Assembly (NCBI GenBank): GCA_024372625.1
Contig: CP099606.1
Span: 62,001-126,000, forward strand
Length of the DNA stretch: 64,000 nt
Reading direction: 5' to 3'
DNA from: Comamonadaceae bacterium OTU4NAUVB1
GTDB taxonomy: Bacteria > Pseudomonadota > Gammaproteobacteria > Burkholderiales > Burkholderiaceae_C
In this document: positions 53,041 through 60,812 of the stretch, in pieces
How positions within the stretch are numbered: the first letter of the stretch is position 1
Layout of the letters: the number at the start of each line of letters is the position of its first letter
The notes under the pieces: model-generated
What the model saw: only the letters and a program-made list of their open reading frames with translations
The model's database searches: none
Told to the model about the DNA's origin: nothing
Program-made: the position numbers and the translations under genes

Positions 53041-53176
53041 CGGCGCCGCGGGCTGCGTGCCCCGGCTCCGGGCGGACCGCGACGGCGAGGCACAGTGCGT
53101 CCAGTCCCCGCCGTCCGACCTGCCCCCGCGTGGATCCGGCGGAGGCCCGGGCATCGCGACAGCCGACCCGGGCTGC

Positions 53177-53419
53177 TCAGGATTCCAGTGCGATCACGCT
53201 CAAGGCGATGATCGAGAACACCACCCAGGCCACGACGTTCAAAGGGTCCGCGGGCAGGACGCGCTGGACCTGCTCGTTCAGTCGATTCGATTCCGTGATC
53301 AGGTCGTCGAGGCGCACCGGATCGCCGAGAAGGGCCTCGGCGTGCGCGTTCCACCGCGCGAGCTCGGCGATGATGTCCTTGAGCTCGGCATCGTCGGGGA
53401 CGCTGTCCTTGCTGTCCAT
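53177..53419 (-). CDS. Small C-tail-anchored membrane protein
   Basis: The 80-residue protein has an acidic helical part (DDAELKDIIAELARWNAHAEALL, and LDDLITESNRLNEQVQRVL) and one membrane helix at the very end (about 61-78, LNVVAWVVFSIIALSVIAL). The ATG at 53419 begins MDSKDSVPD; a start three residues upstream (MRAMDSK) is possible. It lies downstream of the class II aldolase gene's 3' side but points the same way; a shared transcript is unlikely since it is upstream of nothing else on that strand. Function unknown. Confidence 0.6.
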   Translation of the reverse strand: MDSKDSVPDDAELKDIIAELARWNAHAEALLGDPVRLDDLITESNRLNEQVQRVLPADPLNVVAWVVFSIIALSVIALES

Positions 53420-53538
53420 GGCGCGCATCGTAGCGAATCGCGGACCGCCTTTGAAGCAGTTCCGGGCGCCGCGCCGGCGGCCGCCGGGCATCGACCGGCG
53501 CGAGCTCCGAGGCCACCCGGCCCGGACGCCGCGTACCT

Positions 53539-54306
53539 TCAGTGACGGTAGGACTCGTCGATCCGGTCGAGCAGGCGCAGGTAGGCGGGCCAGTCGTGCG
53601 TCGCGCCGGCGTCCGGCTCCCTGAACTGGCGCGCCACCTTAGCGGCCAGAGCGTCGTCGCACTCGTTCAGCGCGGTGCCGCCGGCCTGGGCCGCGACCTG
53701 GGCCTGGCAGGCCCGTTCGAGGTAGTACATCAGGTCGAAGGCCTCGCGCACGGTCTCGCCCGCCGTCAGAAGGCCGTGATTGCGCAGGATCATCGCGCGG
53801 TGGGGCCCCAGGTCGTGCACTAGGCGCGGCTGTTCGTCGAGTTCCAGCGCCACGCCTTCGTAGTCGTGGTAGGCGAGCGAGCCGTGGAAGCGCATCGCGT
53901 GCTGGGACAGCATCAGCAGGCCGCGCTTCTGCGCCGACACCCCGATGCCCGCGGCGGTGTGGGTGTGGATCACGCAGGCGAGGTCGTGGTTCGCCCGGTG
54001 GATGCAGCTGTGGATCACGAAGCCGGCCGGGTTGCAGCCGATGCCCGTCGCGTCCTCCAGCACCCGGCCGTCCTGGTCGACGCGAACCAGGCTCGAGGCC
54101 GTGATCTCGTCGAACATGAGGCCGTAGGGATTGATGAGGAACTCGGCCTCGGTGCCGGGGACCTTGGCCGAGACGTGGGTGTAGATCAGGTCCGTCATGC
54201 GGAAATGCGCGAGCAGCCGGTAGCAGGCCGCGAGGTTGACGCGCTGCTCCCATTCGACGGCGCCGACCCGGTCGCGGACGTCCGGAAAGACATGGTTGTT
54301 CTTCAT
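53539..54306 (-). CDS. Class II aldolase/adducin family protein
   Basis: The 255-residue protein has the family metal ligands in CVIHTHTAAG near 104-113 and LRNHGLLTAG near 168-177, plus a conserved early LAHFRMTDLIYTHVSAKVP segment. Family enzymes include fuculose-phosphate aldolase, ribulose-5-phosphate epimerase and others with no aldolase activity. The missing canonical catalytic Glu motif cannot be judged by eye. TGAGG precedes the ATG at 54306 by 8 bases, and the gene begins 8 bases after the gamma-glutamyltransferase stop. It is the third gene of the operon Bug-GGT-aldolase, under the XRE-cupin regulator. Substrate unknown. Confidence 0.82.
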   Translation of the reverse strand: MKNNHVFPDVRDRVGAVEWEQRVNLAACYRLLAHFRMTDLIYTHVSAKVPGTEAEFLINPYGLMFDEITASSLVRVDQDGRVLEDATGIGCNPAGFVIHSCIHRANHDLACVIHTHTAAGIGVSAQKRGLLMLSQHAMRFHGSLAYHDYEGVALELDEQPRLVHDLGPHRAMILRNHGLLTAGETVREAFDLMYYLERACQAQVAAQAGGTALNECDDALAAKVARQFREPDAGATHDWPAYLRLLDRIDESYRH

Positions 54307-54314
54307 GGGATGCC

Positions 54315-55895
54315 TCAGTAGCCGACGGCCTGGCCGTCGCGGCGGGAATCGGAGGCCGCGATGTACCCGTTCTCGGTGTGCTGCACCAGTTGGGCGCCGC
54401 CGAAATCCAGGCTGTCGCGACCGGCGACCGTGACCTCGTGTCCCCAGTCCGCGAGGGTTCGCGCCACCTCGGGAGGAATGTCGCATTCCAGGCCGACACG
54501 GCCGTCGTCGACGCGGAAGCGCGGGGCATCGCTCATGGCCTGCGGGTTCTGTCCGTGGTCGGCGAGCCGGGTCATCATCTGGACGTGGCCCTGGGCCTGC
54601 ATCGCCCCGCCCATGACGCCGAACGCCATGACGGGCGCGCCGTCCCGGGTGATGAAGCCGGGAATGATGGTGTGGAACGGACGTCGCCCGGGCGCCAGTT
54701 CGTTGGGGTGGCCCGCCGCCAGGGAGAAGCTTTCCCCCCGGTTGTGCAGGGCAATGCCGGTGCCCGGCACCACCACGCCCGAACCGAAGCCACGGTAGTT
54801 GGACTGGATGAACGACACCATCATTCCCGAGGCGTCGGCGGCCGCCAGGTAGACGGTGCCGCCGGTGCGGGGCGTTCCCGCCACGGGCGTCGCGGCACGC
54901 TCCGGCGCGATGAGGCGCGCGCGCTCGGCGAGGTAGGCGGGATCGAGCAAGGCCTCCGGCCGCACCCGCATCGAGACCGGATCCGACACGTGCGCGTGCA
55001 GGTCGGCGAACGCGAGCTTCACGGCCTCGATCTGCAGGTGATAGAACCGGGCGCCGTCGAGCGGGCCCAGGTCGACGTGCTGCAGCATGCCCAGCGCGAT
55101 CTGCGCGGCGATGCCCTGGCCGCTGGGTGGGATCTCGTGCAGGGTCATGCCGTGGTAGTCCTGCGCCAGCGGCGTGACCCAGTCGGCGCGGTGGGCCGCC
55201 AGGTCCTCCAGCGTCAGGCTGCCGCCGGTGGCGCGGGCGTGCGCGGCCATCGCCTCGGCCAGCGCACCGCGATAGAAGGCCTCGCCACCGGTCTCGGCGA
55301 TGCGCTCGAGCGTGGCGGCCTGCTCGGGGAAGCGCCAGGCATCGCCCGTCCGTGGCGTGTGGCCGCCGGGCGCGAAGGCTTCGGCGAAACCGGGCTGGTC
55401 CTTGAGGAGGGGCGCCTGCGAGGCCCACTGCCGCGCGATCTGCGGCGACACGGCGAAGCCGTGGCGCGCGTAGTCGACCGCGGGCTCGAACAGCCGGGCG
55501 AAGGGAAGCTTGCCGAAGCGCTCGGAAAGCGCCTTCCAGCCCGCCACCTGACCCGGCACGGTCACCGAATCCCAACCCGTCGCCGGCATCCGTTCCCGGC
55601 CGGCGAAGCGCTCGCGGGTCCAGCCCGCGGGCGCGCAGCCCGTCGAGTTGAGCCCGTGGAGGGTCGTGCCGTCCCAGACCATGGCGAACATGTCGCCACC
55701 GATGCCGTTCATCACCGGCTCGACCACCGTCAGCGTGATGGCCGCGCCCAGCGCGGCGTCCACCGCGTTGCCGCCGGCCAGCAGCATGCGCAGCCCGGCC
55801 TGCGCGGCCAGCGGCTGGCTGGTGGTGACCACGTTGCGGGCCAGCACGGGGCTGCGCTGCGAGCGATAGGGAAAGTGGTGATGGTATGAACTCAT
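54315..55895 (-). CDS. Gamma-glutamyltransferase family protein
   Basis: The 526-residue protein follows the Ntn-hydrolase GGT layout: VVTTSQPLAAQAGLRMLLAGGNAVDAALG near 22-50, VVEPVMNGIGGDMF near 57, and the processing Thr in TGGTVYLAAADASG near 345, where the small subunit would begin. No signal peptide is visible, unlike periplasmic Ggt, so it is probably cytoplasmic. Members hydrolyse or transfer gamma-glutamyl groups from glutathione or other amides. It lies 24 bases after the Bug gene and 8 before the aldolase gene. Substrate may be a gamma-glutamylated or related amide compound taken up by the operon. Confidence 0.85.
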   Translation of the reverse strand: MSSYHHHFPYRSQRSPVLARNVVTTSQPLAAQAGLRMLLAGGNAVDAALGAAITLTVVEPVMNGIGGDMFAMVWDGTTLHGLNSTGCAPAGWTRERFAGRERMPATGWDSVTVPGQVAGWKALSERFGKLPFARLFEPAVDYARHGFAVSPQIARQWASQAPLLKDQPGFAEAFAPGGHTPRTGDAWRFPEQAATLERIAETGGEAFYRGALAEAMAAHARATGGSLTLEDLAAHRADWVTPLAQDYHGMTLHEIPPSGQGIAAQIALGMLQHVDLGPLDGARFYHLQIEAVKLAFADLHAHVSDPVSMRVRPEALLDPAYLAERARLIAPERAATPVAGTPRTGGTVYLAAADASGMMVSFIQSNYRGFGSGVVVPGTGIALHNRGESFSLAAGHPNELAPGRRPFHTIIPGFITRDGAPVMAFGVMGGAMQAQGHVQMMTRLADHGQNPQAMSDAPRFRVDDGRVGLECDIPPEVARTLADWGHEVTVAGRDSLDFGGAQLVQHTENGYIAASDSRRDGQAVGY

Positions 55896-55919
55896 GGATC
55901 CTTCGGGGGGCTGTGGTGG

Positions 55920-56909
55920 CTACTGCAGACTGATGCCGGCGGTGCGCACCAGTTTTTCGGTCTTGATCGCGTCCAGGCGAACCATGTCGGCGAAGGCGGG
56001 GACGCTCATGGGCGTGACCTCGGCACCGGTGGCCTGCAGCTTCTCGACCAGCTTGGGGTCCTTGAGGCTCTGGGCCAGCACCGTGCGCAAGCGCTCCAGC
56101 ACGTCCTTCGGGATGCCCTTGGGGGCGACCATGCTGTACCAGGGATAGAGGTCGTAGCCGGGGTAGCCCTGCTCCGCGATCGTGGGCGTGCCCGGCAGGA
56201 TCGCGGAGCGGTGCGCCGACGTCATGCCCAGCGCGTTGAGCTTGCCCGACCGGACGTGCGGCAGGCCCGTGACGATGGTGTCGAAGTACACCGAGACCTG
56301 CCCGCCGAGCAGCGCGGGAATGGCTTCGTTGGCGCCCTTGTAGGGGATGTGCAGCATCTCGATGCCGGTCATCTGCTGGAACAGCTCGGCGGCCAGGTGC
56401 GACGTCGTGCCGGCTCCGAACGAGGCGTAGGTCAACTTGCCCGGATTGGCCTTGGCGTAGGCGACGAGTTCCGGCACGGTCTTCGCCGGCACGGACGGGT
56501 TGGCCAGCAGGACCAGCGGCGTGATGCCGATGAGGCCGACCGATTCGAACGATTTCGGCTCGTAGGGCAGCTTGGCGTAGAGGTACTGGTTGGTGACCAG
56601 CGTGCTGTTGGTGCCGATGAACAGCGTGTAGCCGTCGCCCGGCGAGCGGTAGGCGGCTTCCGCGCCGATCATTCCCCCGGCGCCGGCCCGGTTGTCGATC
56701 AGCACCGGCTGGCCCAGATCGGCCGCCATCCGTTCGCCCACCGCGCGCGCGATGCTGTCGGTGCCGCCGCCCGGAGGAAACGGAACGATCAGCCGGATCG
56801 GCCGCGCCGGGAAGCCGGCCGCGGATTGCGCCAGGGCGCCACCGCTGGCCGCGAGGGTCAGCAGGACCGTTCCGGTGGACAGGATCTGTTTGAGAAAAGC
56901 ACGCCGCAT
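55920..56909 (-). CDS. Bug/TctC-family periplasmic solute receptor
   Basis: The 329-residue precursor has a signal peptide (RRAFLKQILSTGTVLLTLAASGGALA, shown in two halves, cut near residue 28). The mature part carries IRLIVPFPPGGGTDSIARAV, DNRAGAGGMIGAEA, MLHIPYKGANEAIPALLGGQ and YPWYSMVAPKGIP. AAGGAG stands 7 bases before the ATG. It is the first gene of the leftward operon with GGT and the class II aldolase, with a long palindromic operator 80-120 bases upstream. The ligand is unknown; its operon partners suggest an amide or amino-acid-like compound. No permease gene accompanies it. Confidence 0.87.
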   Translation of the reverse strand: MRRAFLKQILSTGTVLLTLAASGGALAQSAAGFPARPIRLIVPFPPGGGTDSIARAVGERMAADLGQPVLIDNRAGAGGMIGAEAAYRSPGDGYTLFIGTNSTLVTNQYLYAKLPYEPKSFESVGLIGITPLVLLANPSVPAKTVPELVAYAKANPGKLTYASFGAGTTSHLAAELFQQMTGIEMLHIPYKGANEAIPALLGGQVSVYFDTIVTGLPHVRSGKLNALGMTSAHRSAILPGTPTIAEQGYPGYDLYPWYSMVAPKGIPKDVLERLRTVLAQSLKDPKLVEKLQATGAEVTPMSVPAFADMVRLDAIKTEKLVRTAGISLQ

Positions 56910-56986
56910 GATTCACTCCTTGGGTTGTCGAGCCACCGCGCACCGGGATTTCCGGCGACGTCAAGGCTTGAAAACGACGAGCAACT

Positions 56987-57030
56987 TTCGTACCAATGAA
57001 ATTTAGCACAGTAAATTTCATTTGTACGAA
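56987..57030. promoter_or_regulatory. Long inverted-repeat operator upstream of the Bug-GGT-aldolase operon
   Basis: TTCGTACCAATGAAATTTA and TAAATTTCATTTGTACGAA form 19-bp arms with one mismatch around a 6-base spacer. The two ATTTCATTKG cores are 22 bp apart. The same paired core with the same spacing occurs on the other side of the XRE-cupin gene, at 57817-57860. It is likely the binding site of that regulator. Confidence 0.7.
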
Positions 57031-57113
57031 TATCGTGCATGGCGGGCCCCATCCCGGTGAGCACCGGCAGGGGTCGCCCCGTGACGGACCCGGCCCGCGC
57101 TTTCCTAGCTTTC

Positions 57114-57749
57114 CTAATACGAGGGCGGCGTGACCACCCAGAACAGTTCGCAGGGCGTGGTGCCGGGATTGCGGTAGCGGTGCGGCGCGGTGCTGGGGAA
57201 ACTGAAGCTGTCGCCTTCCTGCAGCAGGAAGAACTGCGCGTCGACCCAGAGTTCCAGGCTGCCGCGGATCACGACACCGGCCTCGTCGCCGGCATGGTCG
57301 TACGCATGCCCGCTGTCGGCGCCCGGCGCCATCACCGACCACAGCAGCTCGAGCGGGCCGTCCAGGGTCGGCGACAGCAGGTGGTCGGCGATGCCGGAGG
57401 CGAAGGACAGCTGGCGCCGGTGCGTCTTGCGCACCACGATGCCGCCGTCGGAGGGCGCCACGGCCTCGCCCTGGGGAAAGAACCAGCTGATCTGCACCTC
57501 GAGGGCCTCGGCGATGTGATGCAGGTCGCTCACCGTCGGCGTGCTCAGTCCACGCTCCATCTGGCTCAGGAAGCCGATCGACCGATCGCAGGCGGCGGAC
57601 AGCTGCTTCAGCGACAGGCCCTTGGCCTTGCGCAGGCTCTTGACCTCGCGCCCCACCCAGCCCATCGGATCGGCCGGGCGGGACGACGGCCTGGCGTTCT
57701 CGGGCGACGGGCCACTGGCGGGCGGAGCGGAGGTTCTTGTCGTTTTCAT
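57114..57749 (-). CDS. XRE-cupin transcriptional regulator (PuuR-like)
   Basis: The 211-residue protein has an N-terminal Pro/Ser-rich arm, an XRE helix-turn-helix near 30-80 (VKSLRKAKGLSLKQLSAAC, then SIGFLSQMERGLSTPTV) and a C-terminal cupin near 130-208 (HAYDHAGDEAGVVIRGSLEL, SFSFPSTAPHRYRN). This is the layout of PuuR-type repressors that sense a small amine or acid in the cupin. The ATG at 57749 (MKTTRTS) is preferred over the frame opening at 57821 because the latter would run through the operator. It lies between the two units it probably controls, each preceded by the same long paired operator. Effector unknown. Confidence 0.87.
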   Translation of the reverse strand: MKTTRTSAPPASGPSPENARPSSRPADPMGWVGREVKSLRKAKGLSLKQLSAACDRSIGFLSQMERGLSTPTVSDLHHIAEALEVQISWFFPQGEAVAPSDGGIVVRKTHRRQLSFASGIADHLLSPTLDGPLELLWSVMAPGADSGHAYDHAGDEAGVVIRGSLELWVDAQFFLLQEGDSFSFPSTAPHRYRNPGTTPCELFWVVTPPSY

Positions 57750-57816
57750 GGTGCTGTCTTCTCGATGGAGGGGCATCGTAGCGCCTCGATCCACGGACGC
57801 ATCGGCCGTTTTAGTT

Positions 57817-57860
57817 TTCATTCAAATGAAATTCATGTTGATTTATTTCATTTGCCGAAT
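57817..57860. promoter_or_regulatory. Paired operator between the XRE-cupin and aminotransferase genes
   Basis: TTCATTCAAATGAAATTCA at 57817-57835 and the opposed core ATTTCATTTG at 57845-57854, followed by CCGAAT, form an inverted pair. The core-to-core spacing is 22 bp, exactly as at 56987-57030. It lies between the divergent starts of the regulator (57749) and the aminotransferase (57910) and would control both. Confidence 0.65.
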
Positions 57861-57909
57861 AAGATGACACCCTGCCCTCTTCCCTGCCAACCTTCCACCG
57901 AGACCGTCG

Positions 57910-59193
57910 ATGCTTCAAGCCGTCAATCCGAACGCCCTCCTCGAATCCCGCCGTCAGGCGGCGTGTCCCCGCGGCGTGGGCGTGCAGACCCAGGTCTATA
58001 CCGCCCGCGCGCTGAACGCCGAGCTCTGGGACGTGGAAGGTCGGCGCTTCATCGATTTCGGCAGCGGCATCGCGGTCCTGGCCACCGGTCACCGCCATCC
58101 GCGCATCGTGGCCGCCGTGCGCGCGCAGCTCGACGCCTTCCATCACACCTGCTTCCAGGTCACGCCCTACGAAAGCTACGTCGCGCTGTGCGAACGGCTC
58201 AACGAGATCACGCCGGGCGACTTCGCGAAGAAGACCGCGCTCTTCACGACCGGGGCCGAAGCGGTCGAGAACGCCATCAAGGTCGCCAAGGCCGCGACCG
58301 GGCGCGGCGCGGTCATCGCCTTCTCGGGCGCCTTCCACGGCAGGACGCTGCTGGGCATGGCGCTGACCGGCAAGGTCCACCCCTACAAGGCGGGGTTCGG
58401 CGCGATGCCGGCCGATGTCTGGCACGTGCCCTTTCCCGCGGAGGCCCTGGGCGTGAGCGTCGAGGACAACCTGGTCGCGATCGAGCGGCTGTTCAAGGCC
58501 GACGTCGATCCCAAACGCGTGGCGGCGATCGTCATCGAACCGGTGCAGGGCGAGGGCGGCTTCTACATCGCGCCGCCCGAACTCCTGCGGCGCCTGCGCG
58601 CGCTGTGCGACCTGCACGGCATCCTGCTGGTGGTCGACGAGGTCCAGACCGGCTTCGGGCGCACTGGCTGCCTGTTCGCCCTGGAGCATTCCGGCGTCGA
58701 GGCCGACCTGCTGACGATGGCCAAGAGCCTGGCCGGCGGGTTCCCGCTCTCGGCCCTGACCGGCCGCGCCGAACTGATGGACGCCGCCGCGCCGGGAGGC
58801 CTCGGTGGCACCTACGCCGGCAACCCGCTCGCCGTGGCGGCGGCGCTCACGGTGCTGGACATCGTCGAGGACGAGTCGCTGACGCAGCGCGCCCGGGTCC
58901 TCGGCGCGCGCCTGACCGATCACCTGACGGCGCTCGCCGCGCGGCTGCCGCAGATCGCCGAGGTGCGCGCGCTCGGCGCGATGGTGTCGGTCGAGTTCAA
59001 GGACCCGGCGACCGGCGTTCCCTTGCCGGAGGTCGCCCGGCGCGTCCAGGACGTGGCCCTCGGCAAGGGCCTGCTGCTGCTGAGCTGCGGCGTGCACGGC
59101 AACGTGCTGCGCTTCCTGTTTCCCCTGACCATCGAGGACGCGATCTTCGAGGAGGGCCTGGGGTTGCTGGCCGCGTCGTTGCTGGCGTCCTGA
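57910..59193 (+). CDS. Class III aminotransferase, 4-aminobutyrate-aminotransferase-like
   Basis: The 427-residue PLP enzyme has the class III features VWDVEGRRFIDFGSGIAVL-like start near 40, TTGAEAVENAIKVAK near 113, the conserved LVVDEVQTGFGRTG near 236 with the cofactor Asp, and the PLP lysine in TMAKSLAGG near 272. It is nearest in pattern to GabT/PuuE enzymes that move an omega-amino group to 2-oxoglutarate. It follows the paired operator and is divergent from the XRE-cupin gene, as in putrescine-type regulons. The following 2-hydroxyacid dehydrogenase gene is 44 bases away. The amine donor is not known. Confidence 0.85.
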   Translation: MLQAVNPNALLESRRQAACPRGVGVQTQVYTARALNAELWDVEGRRFIDFGSGIAVLATGHRHPRIVAAVRAQLDAFHHTCFQVTPYESYVALCERLNEITPGDFAKKTALFTTGAEAVENAIKVAKAATGRGAVIAFSGAFHGRTLLGMALTGKVHPYKAGFGAMPADVWHVPFPAEALGVSVEDNLVAIERLFKADVDPKRVAAIVIEPVQGEGGFYIAPPELLRRLRALCDLHGILLVVDEVQTGFGRTGCLFALEHSGVEADLLTMAKSLAGGFPLSALTGRAELMDAAAPGGLGGTYAGNPLAVAAALTVLDIVEDESLTQRARVLGARLTDHLTALAARLPQIAEVRALGAMVSVEFKDPATGVPLPEVARRVQDVALGKGLLLLSCGVHGNVLRFLFPLTIEDAIFEEGLGLLAASLLAS

Positions 59194-59237
59194 ACCCGAC
59201 AGCGCCCGGCGCCATCGCCCTGACCACCGGACCCTCC

Positions 59238-60167
59238 ATGAAGCTGATCGCCGTCGCGGGCACCTACCTCTACACCACGCCGATCGAGGCGCTGCTGCGC
59301 GAGCGGCTGCCGGACTGGCGCATCGTGCGGTCCACCGACGAGGCGGCGCGCGACGCGAGCGTCGCGGTCTGCTGGGACCAGCCCGACGGCACCTGGGCGC
59401 ACCTGCGGGCGGTGCGGCTGATCCATTCCATCGGCGCGGGCGTCGACAACCTGCTGCGCGATCCCGCCCTGCCCCCGGACGTCCCGGTGTGCCGCGTGAT
59501 CGACCCCCGGCATGCGCAGCGGATGGTCGAGTACGTGCTGTGGGGGTCGCTCCACTTCCATCGCGGCTTCGACATCGCGCAGCGTCACCAACGCCAGGGC
59601 AAATGGCAGCGGCCGCCGAACCGCGACGCCGAGGACATCGCCATCGGTGTCATGGGGCTGGGCGAGATCGGCTCGGCGATCGCCCGGGCGCTCGTCGCCC
59701 AGCGCTACCGGGTGCGCGGCTGGGCGCGCTCGGTGCGCCGGGTCGAAGGCGTCGAGGTCTTCGCCGGCGACGACGGCCTGGGTGCCTTCCTGGACGGGCT
59801 GGAAGTGGCGGTCTGCGTGCTGCCGCTCACGGCCGCGACCGAGGGCATCCTGTCGCGGCGGCTGTTCGACCGGATGACGCCGGGGGCCAAGCTGATCCAG
59901 TGCGGTCGGGGTCCCCACCTGGTGGAGGACGACCTGATCGCCGCGCTGGATTCGGGTCACCTGGGTGGCGCGATCGTGGACGTGTTCGACAGGGAACCGC
60001 TCCCGGCCGGGCACCGGCTCTGGGCGCAGCCCGGGCTGACCGTCACGCCCCACATGGCCGCGGTCCTGCCCATGCAGGCGGTGGTGGCGCAGATCGCCGA
60101 CAACGCCGAGCGCCTGCTCGCCGACCAGCCCCTGCTGCGCCGGGTCGACCGGACTGCCGGCTACTGA
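59238..60167 (+). CDS. D-2-hydroxyacid dehydrogenase, GhrA-like
   Basis: The 309-residue protein has the NAD(P)-binding motif GLGEIG near 141-146 and the catalytic set of the glyoxylate/hydroxypyruvate reductase A group: Arg in QCGRGPHLVEDDLI near 222, Glu in FDREPLPAGH near 250 and His in TPHMA near 271. It would reduce a 2-oxoacid to a D-2-hydroxyacid, or the reverse, in the cytoplasm. It follows the aminotransferase gene in the XRE-cupin regulon, so it may convert the oxoacid made by transamination. The actual substrate is not evident. Confidence 0.85.
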   Translation: MKLIAVAGTYLYTTPIEALLRERLPDWRIVRSTDEAARDASVAVCWDQPDGTWAHLRAVRLIHSIGAGVDNLLRDPALPPDVPVCRVIDPRHAQRMVEYVLWGSLHFHRGFDIAQRHQRQGKWQRPPNRDAEDIAIGVMGLGEIGSAIARALVAQRYRVRGWARSVRRVEGVEVFAGDDGLGAFLDGLEVAVCVLPLTAATEGILSRRLFDRMTPGAKLIQCGRGPHLVEDDLIAALDSGHLGGAIVDVFDREPLPAGHRLWAQPGLTVTPHMAAVLPMQAVVAQIADNAERLLADQPLLRRVDRTAGY

Positions 60168-60231
60168 CGGGACCACCGGCGTCCGGCGTCCGGCGCCCCG
60201 TCCGCGACCGCGACCGCGACCGCGACCGCAC

Positions 60232-60776
60232 TCAATCGAACCGCGTGATGAATGTCACGTGGAACGAGCCCGGCTCGATCGGATGGAAATGGACGTCGCC
60301 GACGGCGACGGACTCGTTCCTCAGGCGCGATTCGTAGCGATAGTCGATCGCCAAATCGCGCCGGTTCGTCAGGTTAGAGCCTTCGAGCTCGATGCGGCTC
60401 GACCGGTCGATCCGCCAGCCGATGCGGCCGTTCAGCGTGGCGGTGGCCGCCGAGCGCACGCGGTTGTCCTCGAACAGCAGCCGCGGTCCGAAGTGGCGCA
60501 GCTGCAGGGCGCCGAAGCACGCACCGATGCGGTCGACGGCCAGCGCGATCGACGCCACGCCCTCGACGGCGCCCGGAATGCGGTCGCCGGCCGGATCGAA
60601 ACCCCTGAACCGGGCCGGGGCGAAGGCCACGTCGGCGTCGACGGTGAGCCCGTCGGCCGGCTTGTCGTCGTTGGAGAATTCGATGCCCGTGCGGCGGCTA
60701 GGCCGGCCCGCGAACGTCGTGCCGGCATCGCCCGCGAAGACGAGTTCCGACGCGAAATCCAGGCGGTAGAGCGAGA
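60232..60776 (-). pseudogene. C-terminal remnant of a TonB-dependent receptor
   Basis: About 180 codons encode only the last barrel strands of a TonB-dependent receptor: YRLDFASELVFAGDAGTTF, the segment DPAGDRIPGAVEGVASIAL, FGPRLLFEDNRVRS and SNLTNRRDLAIDYRYESRL, ending SFHVTFITRFD. The plug domain, TonB box, signal peptide and most of the barrel are missing. No start codon or ribosome site precedes it, and the frame runs into the HupE-like gene in another frame. An intact receptor would have about 700 residues, so this is a truncated leftover. The family usually sits next to HupE/DUF4331-type genes, which matches its neighbours. Confidence 0.7.
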
Positions 60777-60812
60777 ACGATCGACGGCTTCGGCGGCATC
60801 GGACCGTGTCCG

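Noticed and set aside
53539..57342. A single 1267-codon frame joining the Bug, GGT and aldolase region
   Set aside because: It is the aldolase frame reading through upstream genes. The separate genes have their own starts, ribosome sites and family boundaries.
57039..60167. A continuous 1042-codon plus-strand frame spanning the regulator, aminotransferase and dehydrogenase
   Set aside because: Only its last 309 codons are real (the GhrA-like protein). Upstream it is out of frame with the aminotransferase and antisense to the regulator.
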